Notes under the pieces: model-generated
Told to the model about the DNA's origin: nothing
The model's input: the letters and a program-made list of their open reading frames with translations, nothing else
Database searches by the model: none
Shown: piece after piece, positions 20,014 through 29,068 of the stretch
How the letters are laid out: every line of letters begins with the position of its first letter
How positions within the stretch are numbered: position 1 is the first letter of the stretch
Translations under genes and position numbers: made by a program
Assembly (NCBI RefSeq): GCF_021029445.1
Contig: NZ_CP072610.1
Span: forward strand, 2,108,001 to 2,172,000
Direction of reading: 5' to 3'
Length of the DNA: 64,000 nt
Origin: Pseudomonas wenzhouensis
GTDB lineage: Bacteria > Pseudomonadota > Gammaproteobacteria > Pseudomonadales > Pseudomonadaceae

Positions 20014-20145
20014 GTGCGGATTCCACGGTCATCTGGCCACCCATTCCATGAACATCTGACCACCGATTCCACGCTGATCCGGCCACCCATTCCACGCGCA
20101 TCCGGCCACTGATTCCACGGCCATCCGGCCACTCAACCGGGCAGG
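20014..20145 (+). repeat. IS21 left-end multiple repeats
   Basis: Five diverged copies of ATTCCACGnnCATCCGGCCAC at about 21-22-base spacing. Such arrays are transposase binding sites in IS21 elements. Confidence 0.75.
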
Positions 20146-21665
20146 CAGCTACGCAGGATTTCTTCACTACCATCGACCTCTTTTTCGAAGCAGAGAGGTC
20201 GTCGTGGAGCGTTTATCCATGCGTAAGATTCGCGAAGTACTACGTCTCAAGTTCGAGGTCGGACTATCAGCTCGCCAGATTGCGGTCAGCGTGCAGGTCG
20301 GTCGTGTCACCGTCGGCGACTACCTCAATCGTTTTGCCGCCAGTGGTCTCAGTTGGCCCTGTTCGTTGTCCGATGCCGAGTTGGAGCAGCAACTGTTCCC
20401 GCCGGCCCCGGCGGTTGCCAGCGAGAAGCGGCCTTTACCCGATTGGGCATGGGTGCATGCCGAACTGCGCCGCCCCGGGGTGACCCTGGCGCTGCTCTGG
20501 CAGGAGTACCGCCTGAGCCAGCCGCAGGGCTTCCAGTACAGCTGGTTCTGCGAACACTATCGAGCCTGGCAGGGCAAACTGGACGTGGTGATGCGCCAGG
20601 AGCACCGCGTCGGCGAGAAGCTGTTTGTCGACTACGCCGGCCAGACGGTACCGGTGATCGACCGTCACAGCGGCGAGATCCGCCAGGCGCAGGTGTTCGT
20701 CGCGGTGCTTGGCGCGTCCAGCTACACCTTCGCCGAGGCCACCTGGTCGCAGCAGTTGCCGGACTGGCTGGGTTCTCACGCCCGTTGCTTCGCCTTCCTC
20801 GGCGGCGTGCCGGAGATCGTGGTGCCGGACAACCTGCGCAGCGCGGTGAGCAAGGCCCATCGCTACGAGCCGGACATCAACCCGAGTTACCGCGATCTGG
20901 CCGAGCACTATGGCGTGGCGGTGGTGCCGGCACGAGCGCGCAAACCACGCGACAAGGCCAAGGCCGAAGTCGGCGTGCAGGTGGTCGAGCGCTGGATCCT
21001 CGCCGCGCTGAGGAATCGGCAGTTCTTCTCCCTGGATGAACTCAACAGCGCCATCTCCGTGTTGCTGAAGCGGCTCAACCGACGACCGTTTCGCAAGCTG
21101 CCGGGCTCGCGCCAGACGGCCTTCGAAGCTCTGGATCGTCCGGCGCTGCGCCCCCTGCCGGTGCAACCCTACGTCTACGCCGAGTGGAAGAAGGCGCGGG
21201 CGCACATCGACTACCACGTCGAGGTCGATGGGCATTACTACTCGGTGCCGTATCAACTGGTGAAGAAGCAACTGGAAGTACGTCTGACGGCGCGCACCGT
21301 CGAGTGTTTCCACGCCAACCAGCGAGTGGCCAGCCACCTGCGCTCAATGCACAAGGGCAGGCACAGCACGCAGGCCGAGCACATGCCCAAGAGCCATCGC
21401 GAGCATGCCGAGTGGACGCCGCAGCGGCTGATCCGCTGGGCCGAGCAGACCGGGCCGAACACCGCCGGCGTGATCCGGCACATCCTCGAACGGCGCATCC
21501 ATCCGCAGCAGGGCTACCGGGCCTGCCTGGGCATCCTGCGCCTGGGCAAAACCCACGGCGAAGTGCGCCTGGAGTTGGCCTGCCGTCGCGCCCTCAGCCT
21601 CGGTGCGTGCAGTTACAAGAGCCTCGAATCGATCCTGCGCCAGGGGCTGGAAAACCTGCCGCTAG

Positions 21666-22988
21666 CAGCCTGTTGAAATTCGCCTACGGCCTGTCTGACT
21701 TTGCCGTGTAAGGTTTACGATATCGGCTCCAATCTGCCGGGAACCCCGATTTCCATGCGTGGCGCCGATATCACACAGGAATCCTTGTTCACTGTCGCCA
21801 AGCTTGATGACTTTGTGCCAGCGACTCACCCCCTGCGCGCCATCCGCAAGCTGGCAGACACCGCTCTGCAGCGGATGAGCGCCCTGTTCGACACCTTGTA
21901 TGCCGACACCGGCCGCGCCTCGATCGCCCCCGAGAAGCTGATGCGGGCGCAGTTGCTGCAGTTGTTCTACTCGCTGCGCAGCGAGCGAATGCTGATGGAA
22001 CAGCTGGGCTACAACCTGCTGTTCCGCTGGTTCGTCGGCCTGGCCATTGATGATCCGGTGTGGGATCACTCGGTCTTCTCGAAGAATCGTGACCGCCTCA
22101 ATGCCCAGGCAGTGGCCGCTGAGTTTCTGAGCGAGGTGGTACGCCTGGCGGAGAAGCAGGGGCTGATCTCGGATGAGCACTTCTCGGTCGACGGCACATT
22201 GCTGCAAGCCTGGGCCTCTCAGAAGAGTTTCCGTCCCAAGGACGATACGCCAGACGACCCGGGCCCCGGCCCGCGCAATGCCCCGCCGGACTTCAAGGGG
22301 CACAAGCGCAGCAACGACACCCACGCCTCGACCAGCGATCCGGATGCCCGGCTGTACCGAAAGAGCCACAACACCGGCGCGCAGCTGAGTTACATGGGGC
22401 ATGTGCTGATGGAACACCGCAGTGGCCTGGTGCGCAGTGCTCATGTGACTCTGGCCGGTGGCCATGGCGAACGCGAAGCCGCGCTGGCGATGCTGAGCAA
22501 GCTGGGTGGTCGCCGTCGCCGCACCTTGGCCGCGGACAAGGCTTACGACACGGCAGACTTCGTGGCCGCCTGTCGTGCCCTCGGCGTGACACCCCATGTT
22601 GCGCAGAACACCAATGGTCGGCGCAGCGCCATCGATGGCCGTACCACGCGCCACGCCGGCTATGGTCTGAGCCTGAAGATTCGCGCCTGGATCGAAACCC
22701 ACTTCGGCTGCTCAAGGCGGCGGCAGGCCTGCGCCAGGTGAAGCAACGCGGACTTGAGCGTGTCGACGCGCTGTTCCAGCTGGCCATGGCGGCAAGCAAC
22801 CTGGTGCGCCTGCCGAAGCTGCTGGCTACAGGCTCAATGGCATGAGCGCGTTGACGGGGAAGGTGCGCCTGGAGCACGCCAAATCGGGCTATTTCCATCG
22901 ATTGGCGCCCTAAACGGGAAGTAAACGAGCGCGACCGCTGCTGCCAGAAGCAGTGGACATAATCATCGCGGCGAATTTCAACAGGCTG
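21666..22988 (+). mobile_element. IS5-family element inserted in istA
   Basis: 1323 bp with perfect 19-bp terminal inverted repeats starting CAGCCTGTTGAAATTCGCC (21666-21684 and 22970-22988). It is flanked by a 4-bp duplication CTAG (21662-21665 and 22989-22992), the target preference of the IS5 group. Confidence 0.9.
21755..22845 (+). pseudogene. IS5-type transposase with frameshift
   Basis: It starts MRGADITQESLFTVAKLDDF, with DDE residues in HFSVDGTLLQAW (first Asp), LAADKAYDTADF (second Asp) and WIETHFG (Glu). After ETHFG one G seems to be missing (near 22707). The frame changes and stops at 22741, whereas the other frame continues as LKAAAGLRQVKQRGLERVD to a stop at 22845. The catalytic Glu lies before the shift, so only about 45 residues are lost, but the enzyme is probably dead. 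It could also be a single-base sequencing error. Confidence 0.8.
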
Positions 22989-23077
22989 CTAGCTCAAACC
23001 AACCTGCCGCTACTACCGGACGACCACGCCAACCTGCGCGGATCCGCCTACTACCACTGACCCCAAGGAAACTCACC

Positions 23078-23833
23078 ATGCTGCCCCATCCGACCCTGGA
23101 CAAGCTGCAAACCCTGCGCCTGCACGGCATGCTCAAGGCGCTGAACGAACAACTGAAAACCCCCGACATCGACAGCCTGAGCTTCGAGGAACGCCTCGGC
23201 CTGCTGGTCGACCGCGAACTGACCGAACGCGACGACAAGCGCCTCAGCAGCCGCCTGCGCCAGGCCCGGCTCAAGCACAACGCCTGTCTCGAAGACATCG
23301 ACTACCGTGCCCCGCGCGGACTGGATAAGGCGCTGATCCTGCAACTGAGCAGTGGCCAGTGGCTGCGCGACGGCCTCAACCTGATCATCGGCGGCCCCAC
23401 CGGTGTCGGTAAAACCTGGCTGGCCTGCGCCCTGGCCCACCAGGCCTGCCGAGAGGGCTACAGCGTGCGTTACCTGCGCTTGCCGCGCCTGTTGGAAGAG
23501 CTGGGTCTGGCCCATGGCGACGGCCGCTTCGCCAAGCTGATGAGCAGCTACGCCAAGACCGACCTGCTGATCCTCGACGACTGGGGCCTGGCCCCGTTCA
23601 CCGGCGAGCAACGGCGCGACATGCTGGAGCTACTGGACGACCGTTACGGCCAGCGCTCGACCATCGTCACCAGCCAGATGCCGGTGGACAACTGGCACGA
23701 ACTGATCGGCGACCCGACCCTGGCCGACGCCATCCTCGACCGCCTGGTGCACAACGCCTACCGGATCAACCTCAAGGGCGAGTCGATGCGCAAACGGGCG
23801 AAGAAATTGACGACGCCGAGCACCTCGGACTAA
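23078..23833 (+). CDS. istB: IS21 helper ATPase IstB
   Basis: 251 residues, an AAA+ DnaC-like ATPase: Walker A GGPTGVGKTWLACALA near 100-115 and Walker B LLILDDWGLAPF, with an arginine finger region further on. It selects and remodels target DNA for IstA. It starts 18 bases after the restored istA stop and looks intact. Confidence 0.95.
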   Translation: MLPHPTLDKLQTLRLHGMLKALNEQLKTPDIDSLSFEERLGLLVDRELTERDDKRLSSRLRQARLKHNACLEDIDYRAPRGLDKALILQLSSGQWLRDGLNLIIGGPTGVGKTWLACALAHQACREGYSVRYLRLPRLLEELGLAHGDGRFAKLMSSYAKTDLLILDDWGLAPFTGEQRRDMLELLDDRYGQRSTIVTSQMPVDNWHELIGDPTLADAILDRLVHNAYRINLKGESMRKRAKKLTTPSTSD

Positions 23834-23867
23834 CAATGCCACCCTAGCGTCGCTGCGCTCCGACTGC

Positions 23868-23962
23868 CCGGCCGGATGGCCGTGGAACAGGTGGCCGGAT
23901 GTGCGTGGAATGCCCGGCCGGATAAGCGTGGACTGGGTGGCCGGATGGCGTGGAATCCGCAC
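23868..23962 (+). repeat. IS21 right-end multiple repeats
   Basis: Four copies of GGCCGGATnnnCGTGGAA at about 22-base spacing, inverted relative to the left-end array and ending in the terminal repeat. Confidence 0.75.
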
Positions 23963-23965
23963 TCC

Positions 23966-24515
23966 GCCAGCACTCAATCACAACCTTGGCGTGCGGCAGG
24001 CTGGTGAACCAGTGCTCGTTCAGGCGCTCGTCACGGAAGCGCCCGTTAAACGATTCGATATAGGCATTCTGATTGGGCTTACCTGGTTCAATCAGGAACA
24101 GCTGTACATCTCGCGGATGAGCCCAGGTCAGCATGGCCCGACCACAGAATTCCTTGCCGTTATCCGTGCGGATGGCTTTGGGCAGACCGCGTGACATGGC
24201 CAGACGCATCCAGGATGCGCGTCAGCGAAAGCCCGCCAATCGTTCTTTCCGGCACGATGGCGACAGCCTCATGGGTGGCATCATCCACCATTGTCAGGAT
24301 ATTCATGACACGCTCTTCAGCCGTGCGATCAAATACAAAGTCCATCGACCAGACCTGGTTGGCGGCCCGAGGGCGGTCCAGCGGCTGTCGATCTGCAATC
24401 GGGATCTTCTTGCGCTTACGCCTTCTCACCTGCAAGCGGGCTTCGGCATACAGACGTTCCACCCGCTTGTGGTTGACTACTGCGGATTCCTTTCCAACGA
24501 GAGCCTTGCTAGACA
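23966..24515 (-). pseudogene. IS3-family orfB remnant
   Basis: Read on the minus strand, an IS3 (IS407-like) DDE domain runs in two frames. The first covers VNHKRVERLYAEARLQVRRRKRKKI and NQVWSMDFVFDRTAEERVMNIL up to SLTRILD. A frameshift near 24195 follows, then [22 protein letters not shown] and [20 protein letters not shown]. The N-terminus is gone and the C-terminus ends at VVIECWR where the IS21 end begins. It is broken at both ends and in the middle. Confidence 0.85.
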
Positions 24516-24897
24516 TGAACCGTATGCGTGGAGCTTTGATGCCGGCTTCAAGCTGCACGTGGCCCAGATGATCCGAGAGCAAGGTGAAGTGGGGAGAGTT
24601 CGATCTGGAGCGTGCACACAGTGGCGCATTCCTGCCGAGCGCATGAAGATGCGCGAGCTGCACATAGTTCCGCTCTCCAAGCAGGCGGTCGAGTTGTTGC
24701 GTGAGTTGCGCACCCATACTGGCGGTCGTCCGCTGCTATTGCCGAACTATCGCAGGCCTACCGAATGCATGACCGGCACGACATTGAACCGGGCGCTGGA
24801 GCGTATGGGATTCAATGGCAAGGACAGCATCGGTTTTTCAGCTCATGGCTTTGTAACCGCTCCATAAACCCCACCTACTGCTGATGGAGCGGGTCTG

Positions 24898-26463
24898 TCA
24901 GGATGCGCTCACTGGCGAGCAATTCCACGGCAGCAGCGCTTCGTAATCCTCGACGCTATTGGCGGCCGGCAGGCGTTCGAGGATGTGGCGCAGCCAGGCG
25001 TAAGGCTCCTGGCCATTGGCCTTGGCGGTTTCGATCAGGCTGTAGATCTGCGCGCTGGCCGTGGCCCCCTTGGGCGTGTCGCTGAACAGCCAGTTCTTGC
25101 GCCCGATAACGAACGGGCGGATGGCGTTCTCCGCGCGGTTGTTGTCGATCGGCAGATGTCCACCTTCGACGTAGCGCACCAGCTTTCTCCAGTTGCTGGC
25201 CAGGTAGTTCACCGCCCTGCCCAGCGCCGTCTGCCCGACGACCTGCGGCTGGGTCTTGTCCAGCCAGGTCTTGAGTTGATCGAGCAGCGGCTGGCTGCGT
25301 TGCTGACGGGCGACCAGGCGCTCGGTATCGCAAGCGTCCTTCAGGCCACGCTCGATGCCGTAGAGCTTGTTGATCAGGTTCAACGCCATGTCGGCACGGC
25401 CGGTTTTGCCCTTGGGTTGCACTTTCTGCGCCTCGACGAACTTGCGCCGCGCATGCGCCCAGCAGCCGAGGCGTTCGATGCCTTCTTGCGCGGCCACGGC
25501 GTTGTAGCCGGCGTAGTCGTCGGTCATCAGGTAGCCGCGATAGCCGTCGAGCAAGCGCAGCGGCACCTCCTGCGCGCGGCTGGCGGTGTAGTCGAAGAGG
25601 ATGACCGGCTTATCCGGTGGTCCACCGCTTTGTACCCACATCCAGGACTGCGCGGTGGGATCGCGTCCCGGTTCATGCAGTACCTGCAAGCGCGTTTCGT
25701 CGCAGTGCAAAACGGGGTATTCGAGCAACTTGTCGCGCAGCAGGTTGAGCAGCGGTTGCAGTTGCTCGCCGCTCTGGATCACCCAGCGCGCCAGGGTCTG
25801 GCGCGGGATCTCGACGCCGTGGCGGCTGAGCATCTTCTCGAAGCGGTACAGCGGGATGCCGTCGGCGTATTTGGTGGTCAGCAGCATCGCCAGCACACTG
25901 GGGCTGGCCAGGCTCTTCTCGATCAGTTGGGCCGGCTTGTCGGCAGTGATCGGCGCCGCTTCGCAGGCCTTGCAGGCGTAGGTCTTGCGGATATGGCGGA
26001 TGACCCGCACCTGCATCGGGATGATCTCCAGCTGCTCGCTGGTCTCCTCGCCGATGACTTGTTTGCAGGCGCCACAGGCGCAAGTCTGCTCGTGCTCGGG
26101 CAGGTCGTGGATGACCTCGACACGCGGCAGGTTGGCCGGCAACGGCTTGCGCTTGCCACGGCGCTTGACCGGCGCAACGATTTCTTCGGCTTCGGCTTCG
26201 GCTTCGGCTTCGGCTTCGCTTGGCGCGGCGGACAGCGCTTCGATCAGCTCTTCGGCCTCGTTGAACATGGCCAACTGCGGCGAGTCGGTATCTTCAGGGC
26301 TGCGCTCGGACTTGGGCGAGAACAACTTGTGGCGCAGCAGGGCGACCTGTTCCTGAAGTTGTTCTATGCGAGCATCTTTCGCAGCCGCCTGTTCACTGGC
26401 CAGCAGCAGTAAATGCTTGAGCAGGATTGGGTCGTCAGGAAGGGGGGCGGGCACGGCGATCAT
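24898..26463 (-). CDS. tnpC: IS66 transposase TnpC
   Basis: 521 residues, full length. An N-terminal leucine-rich helix, a linker with an Ala-Glu repeat (residues about 82-92, coded by tandem TTCGGC hexamers at 26183-26219), and a zinc-binding CACGAC...CKAC segment precede a DDE core: [20 protein letters not shown] and [17 protein letters not shown]. It starts 20 bases after tnpB and appears intact. Confidence 0.93.
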   Translation of the reverse strand: MIAVPAPLPDDPILLKHLLLLASEQAAAKDARIEQLQEQVALLRHKLFSPKSERSPEDTDSPQLAMFNEAEELIEALSAAPSEAEAEAEAEAEEIVAPVKRRGKRKPLPANLPRVEVIHDLPEHEQTCACGACKQVIGEETSEQLEIIPMQVRVIRHIRKTYACKACEAAPITADKPAQLIEKSLASPSVLAMLLTTKYADGIPLYRFEKMLSRHGVEIPRQTLARWVIQSGEQLQPLLNLLRDKLLEYPVLHCDETRLQVLHEPGRDPTAQSWMWVQSGGPPDKPVILFDYTASRAQEVPLRLLDGYRGYLMTDDYAGYNAVAAQEGIERLGCWAHARRKFVEAQKVQPKGKTGRADMALNLINKLYGIERGLKDACDTERLVARQQRSQPLLDQLKTWLDKTQPQVVGQTALGRAVNYLASNWRKLVRYVEGGHLPIDNNRAENAIRPFVIGRKNWLFSDTPKGATASAQIYSLIETAKANGQEPYAWLRHILERLPAANSVEDYEALLPWNCSPVSAS

Positions 26464-26482
26464 GGCCGTGGATTATACCGGC

Positions 26483-26842
26483 TCAGGTCACGAAACGCGG
26501 CGTCAGTATCTGGTGCGGACGGTTGCGCCACAGGTCGATGCCGTCGAGCAGCCAGTTCAACTCATCGACCGTCAGCTCGATGGCCTCGTCGCCGGCATCG
26601 GGCTTGGTCTTGAAGCGTTCGGCTTCCAAACGCTTGAGCCACAGGCAGAAGCCATTGCGCTCCCAGTAGAGGATCTTGACCTGACTGCGGGTGCGGTTGA
26701 GGAACACGAACAGCACGGGGTTGAACACTTCCACCTTGATGTCCAGCTCGACCAGAGCGGCCAGGCCGTTGATGGATTTGCGGAAATCGACGGGCTTTGG
26801 GTAGAGATAGACCTTCTGCACCTTGGCGTCGGGACGCATCAT
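26483..26842 (-). CDS. tnpB: IS66 accessory protein TnpB
   Basis: 119 residues with the family signature KVYLYPKPVDFRKSINGLAALVE and the FLNRTRSQVKILYWERNGFCLW core. It is needed with TnpC for transposition, although its role is unclear. Confidence 0.93.
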   Translation of the reverse strand: MMRPDAKVQKVYLYPKPVDFRKSINGLAALVELDIKVEVFNPVLFVFLNRTRSQVKILYWERNGFCLWLKRLEAERFKTKPDAGDEAIELTVDELNWLLDGIDLWRNRPHQILTPRFVT

Positions 26843-27135
26843 GACGGAGCTCCACGGGAAAAAATGGGGAGCCCAGCATCCGGGAACGGACAGGTCAGTT
26901 GAAGGTGGGGTTTATGGAGCGGTTACATGGCTTTCGCACTTCTGCCTCGACCATGCTGAATGAAATTGGGTTTCGCTCAGATGTGATTGAGCGCCAATTG
27001 GCTCATCCCGAGAGAAACAAGGTTCGTGCAAGTTACAACTAGGCAGAATATTTGGAAGAGCGACGTCAGATGATGCAGGCATGGGCTGATGAGATCGACG
27101 CGCTCAGTTTTCGGAGTGGCGGCTCAGAAAAGTGA

Positions 27136-27306
27136 TTGATCTATCGTTGGGGGGGGGGGGCTGCGAGTCGGTGAGGCTTGATATGAATGACATATACGTT
27201 GAAACATAAATAGAATGAAATCATATTCCAGCTTTAATTGTTTATTGTGCACGTATGAACTCTCCAATTGCTTGGGCTTTTTCGGCATGGCGAAGTGCTG
27301 GGTAGG
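27136..27306. other. AT-rich stretch with a 12-G run
   Basis: No gene is supported. A run of 12 G at about 27149-27160 marks the boundary where base composition drops from high GC to AT-rich. Confidence 0.5.
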
Positions 27307-28170
27307 TTATTTAAATCTTCGTATTTGTTCTTGAGCTTCCGGGAATGTAGAGCTCTTTTCGAATTCTTTTTGTATAAGAAATTCTATAACGTTCGCTTGA
27401 GATATCCTGTGCTTGGCAGCAAGTTTTTTTAGTCTGGCTTTTGCAGTTAACGAAATATCTAGGTTGCATTGAACTTTCTTGTCTTTGTTGTTTTCTTTGT
27501 GTCTTAATTTCGAAGCCTTTCTTTTTGCAGCAGAAAGAAAAATTAATCTTTCTGCGGTGGGTATTTGGTTTCTTTCGAAAGTATCTACCATTTCTGCAAA
27601 GTTACTAAACTCTGAAAGAAAGGATGTGAAATGGGGGAATTGCTTATTAAATATCTGCGAGGCGGCTTTAAGTTTTACAGGATCTTGGTCGTCATTAAAC
27701 CATTCTAGGATTTTATTTGGCTGGCTGAAGATTTCCCATTCTTTTTTTAGGTATAGTACCGATTTCTTCTTTTGTTCAAGCGTTTTTTTTATGTGGTTAT
27801 TAATGTTTGTTGCGTCAATTATCGTTCTTGGCAGTGTGCCTAGTAAATCAAATAAGCCTATAACGTAGTCTCGGTCGCACCGCATTGAATATTGGATTGA
27901 TTGCGGAGCCTGTGTCGCTTTTATTAGGCGTTCAGTTAACCATTGTAGTTGCGCCGGATCATCTGATACCCAATTGTAATAGGGCGCAGTTATCATGGTG
28001 GATTTAAGCTGCTGATCTATTTCTTCTTGCGGTATTTGTTTTAATGCTGCTTGAATTTTTTCTATTATTTTTGGGTTGCCATATGGCCCGATTTCCTGTG
28101 CAGCATAAAATTTGTTTATATACATCCAGAGCCATAACAGGGTTCTTTTATCGGTTTTTTCGTTGACCAT
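27307..28170 (-). CDS. Unknown protein with C-terminal ribbon-helix-helix-like segment
   Basis: About 287 residues from the ATG at 28170, which has AGGAA seven bases upstream; an ATG at 28227 would add 19 residues. I do not recognise the family. It is helical and lysine-rich. Its last 55 residues (VQCNLDISLTAKARLKKLAAKHRISQANVIEFLIQKEFE) look like a ribbon-helix-helix DNA-binding fold. The gene is AT-rich, unlike its neighbours, indicating recent transfer. The CCTAGG repeat array lies just upstream of its start, so it may bind there and control itself. This is inference. Confidence 0.6.
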   Translation of the reverse strand: MVNEKTDKRTLLWLWMYINKFYAAQEIGPYGNPKIIEKIQAALKQIPQEEIDQQLKSTMITAPYYNWVSDDPAQLQWLTERLIKATQAPQSIQYSMRCDRDYVIGLFDLLGTLPRTIIDATNINNHIKKTLEQKKKSVLYLKKEWEIFSQPNKILEWFNDDQDPVKLKAASQIFNKQFPHFTSFLSEFSNFAEMVDTFERNQIPTAERLIFLSAAKRKASKLRHKENNKDKKVQCNLDISLTAKARLKKLAAKHRISQANVIEFLIQKEFEKSSTFPEAQEQIRRFK

Positions 28171-28268
28171 AATTAGTTCCTGCTTGGTGTTTGGTTCGGC
28201 ATAGTTGCCGCCTTTAGGAGAATTCACTTTGGATGATACTTAGGATAAACCTATTAGGTCAATGCAAA

Positions 28269-28351
28269 ATTCCTAGGAGAATCGTAGAAGATTCCTAGGG
28301 GATTCCTAGTGGATTCCCTAGGGGGTATCCTAATGAACAAATGTTCCTAGG
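28269..28351. repeat. CCTAGG direct-repeat array
   Basis: ATTCCTAG-type units start at 28269, 28291, 28302 and 28313 (one with an extra C), and a fifth TTCCTAGG is at 28344. Spacings of 22, 11 and 11 put the first four on one face of the helix. It lies upstream of the unknown minus-strand gene and on the far side from the AlpA-like gene. Likely an operator or iteron set. Confidence 0.65.
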
Positions 28352-28556
28352 TTCTCGGATAAGGCTGCTTTCTATGGTTGAAAGGCTTCTGCGTTCGGTC
28401 TAGGTGCTCACGCAAGCCTTTCTGGGTGACTGTGTGAGCTCAACGTGGCGCTCAGAATTGTCGCTAGCCACTTGGATATAAAGGGGCACGCCTATGGTGG
28501 GTCGTGTAAATCATTACTGAGGAGTCCTATTCCTTGAATGGATATGAGGACTCATC

Positions 28557-28752
28557 ATGAAACTGATTCGATTGCAACAAGTAATGGTAATGACTGGGCT
28601 GGGACGCTCTACGATCTATAAGTATATTTCGGACAGTTGGTTTCCTAAACCAGTCCCTCTGGGGGGGGCGCAGTGTGGGATGGTTGGAAAGTGAAGTTCA
28701 TGAATGGATTTTGGCTCGAATAGAAGAGCGCGATACGAAGTTTGCTTCTTGA
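28557..28752 (+). pseudogene. AlpA-like excisionase/regulator, frameshifted in a G run
   Basis: The start MKLIRLQQVMVMTGLGRSTIYKYISDSWFPKPVPLG is a typical AlpA/MerR-like HTH of prophages and satellites. An 8-G run at about 28671-28678 then puts the frame off. With one G fewer it would continue as GRSVGWLESEVHEWILARIEERDTKFAS and stop at 28752, the normal AlpA length of about 65. Either a true frameshift, a slippery phase-variable tract, or a sequencing error. Confidence 0.75.
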
Positions 28753-28782
28753 AGTTTTTCTGGTCTTGTTTAGGTGCTTTAG

Positions 28783-28821
28783 AAAACCATCAAGGCCGCT
28801 GGCGGCCTTGATGGTTTTTTA
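28783..28821 (+). terminator. Intrinsic terminator after AlpA-like gene
   Basis: A long perfect stem (AAAACCATCAAGGCCGC with its complement) is followed by six T. The symmetric A/T flanks would let it work in both directions. Confidence 0.9.
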
Positions 28822-28971
28822 TCGGAGTTGATTTTATTGTTTTGCGGTAATTTTTTGTGGCGTTGTAAGGTGTTTTTTGGTTGTTGATTAGTATACTTGT
28901 TTCGGTATTGGTAGTATGCGCTTATAGCTCATATGGTTCCATTGTTTGTTGTAAGAGCTATACAATGCTAT

Positions 28972-28996
28972 GTCAGGTATCTCCAAGATACCTGAC
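28972..28996. other. Strong hairpin upstream of Rep-like gene, possible origin
   Basis: A perfect 11-bp stem, GTCAGGTATCT with AGATACCTGAC, around a CCA loop, with no T run after it. It lies 73 bases before the Rep-like gene. HUH replication enzymes nick at such hairpins, so this is a candidate replication origin; unproven. Confidence 0.4.
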
Positions 28997-29068
28997 GTGT
29001 GAATTTTATTCAGGTTAGTAAATACATAGTGCTCCTAGGATATGCATTTAAGCATTGGAGTATTAAAC

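Larger units (their letters stand above)
20204..23060 (+). pseudogene. istA: IS21 transposase istA, split by an IS5-type insertion
   Basis: The N-terminal HTH (MRKIREVLRLKFEVGLSARQIAVS) and DDE integrase core (KLFVDYAGQTVPVID; EIVVPDNLRSAV; KAKAEVGVQVVERW) are intact up to 21665. After GLENLPL the frame runs into the inserted IS and stops at 21676. The missing tail (QTNLPLLPDDHANLRGSAYYH) resumes at 22993 and ends at 23060. Joining across one copy of CTAG restores the frame exactly. The protein made today loses about 22 C-terminal residues and may still be partly active. Confidence 0.85.
20014..23962 (+). mobile_element. IS21-family element (interrupted)
   Basis: Both genes of the family (istA, istB) lie between ends that share GTGCGGATTCCACG in inverted orientation, starting near 20014 and ending near 23962. 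Each end carries several copies of a sub-terminal repeat. The flanks do not share a duplication: recombinase leader on the left, IS3 remnant on the right. The element has therefore taken part in a deletion or rearrangement. An IS5-type element is nested inside istA. Confidence 0.85.
24853..26926 (-). mobile_element. IS66-family element without tnpA
   Basis: 2074 bp. Perfect inverted repeats of about 24 bp begin GTAACCGCTCCATAAACCCC at both ends. An 8-bp target duplication ATGGCTTT lies at 24845-24852 and 26927-26934, the size expected for IS66. Only tnpB and tnpC are present, with no room for tnpA. Elements like this exist as a subgroup. Confidence 0.92.
24570..27135 (+). pseudogene. Phage-type integrase fragment split by IS66-type element
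   Basis: The left piece (24570-24852) carries EFDLERA, a small frameshift, then WRIPAERMKMRELHIVPLSKQAVELL and GFSAHGF. The right piece (26935-27135) continues RTSASTMLNEIGFRSDVIERQLAHPERNKVRA and the Tyr-region SYN, an amber stop, then AEYLEERRQMMQAWADEID. This is the catalytic half of a P4-type integrase, with the N-terminal half absent. It carries a frameshift, a stop codon and an IS, so it has been dead for some time. It suggests an earlier integrative element. Confidence 0.85.

Noticed and set aside
20014..20145. Regular repeats considered as a CRISPR array
   Set aside because: Units are diverged and about 22 bases apart with no spacers. They are IS21 terminal repeats mirrored at the right end. 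No CRISPR array was seen anywhere.
26183..26219. Tandem TTCGGC hexamers as a possible regulatory repeat
   Set aside because: They encode the Ala-Glu linker of TnpC in frame, so they are explained as coding repeats.
24985..26412. Long plus-strand open frame opposite tnpC
   Set aside because: Antisense shadow of the intact IS66 transposase: low-complexity, no family motif, while the minus frame has every expected residue.
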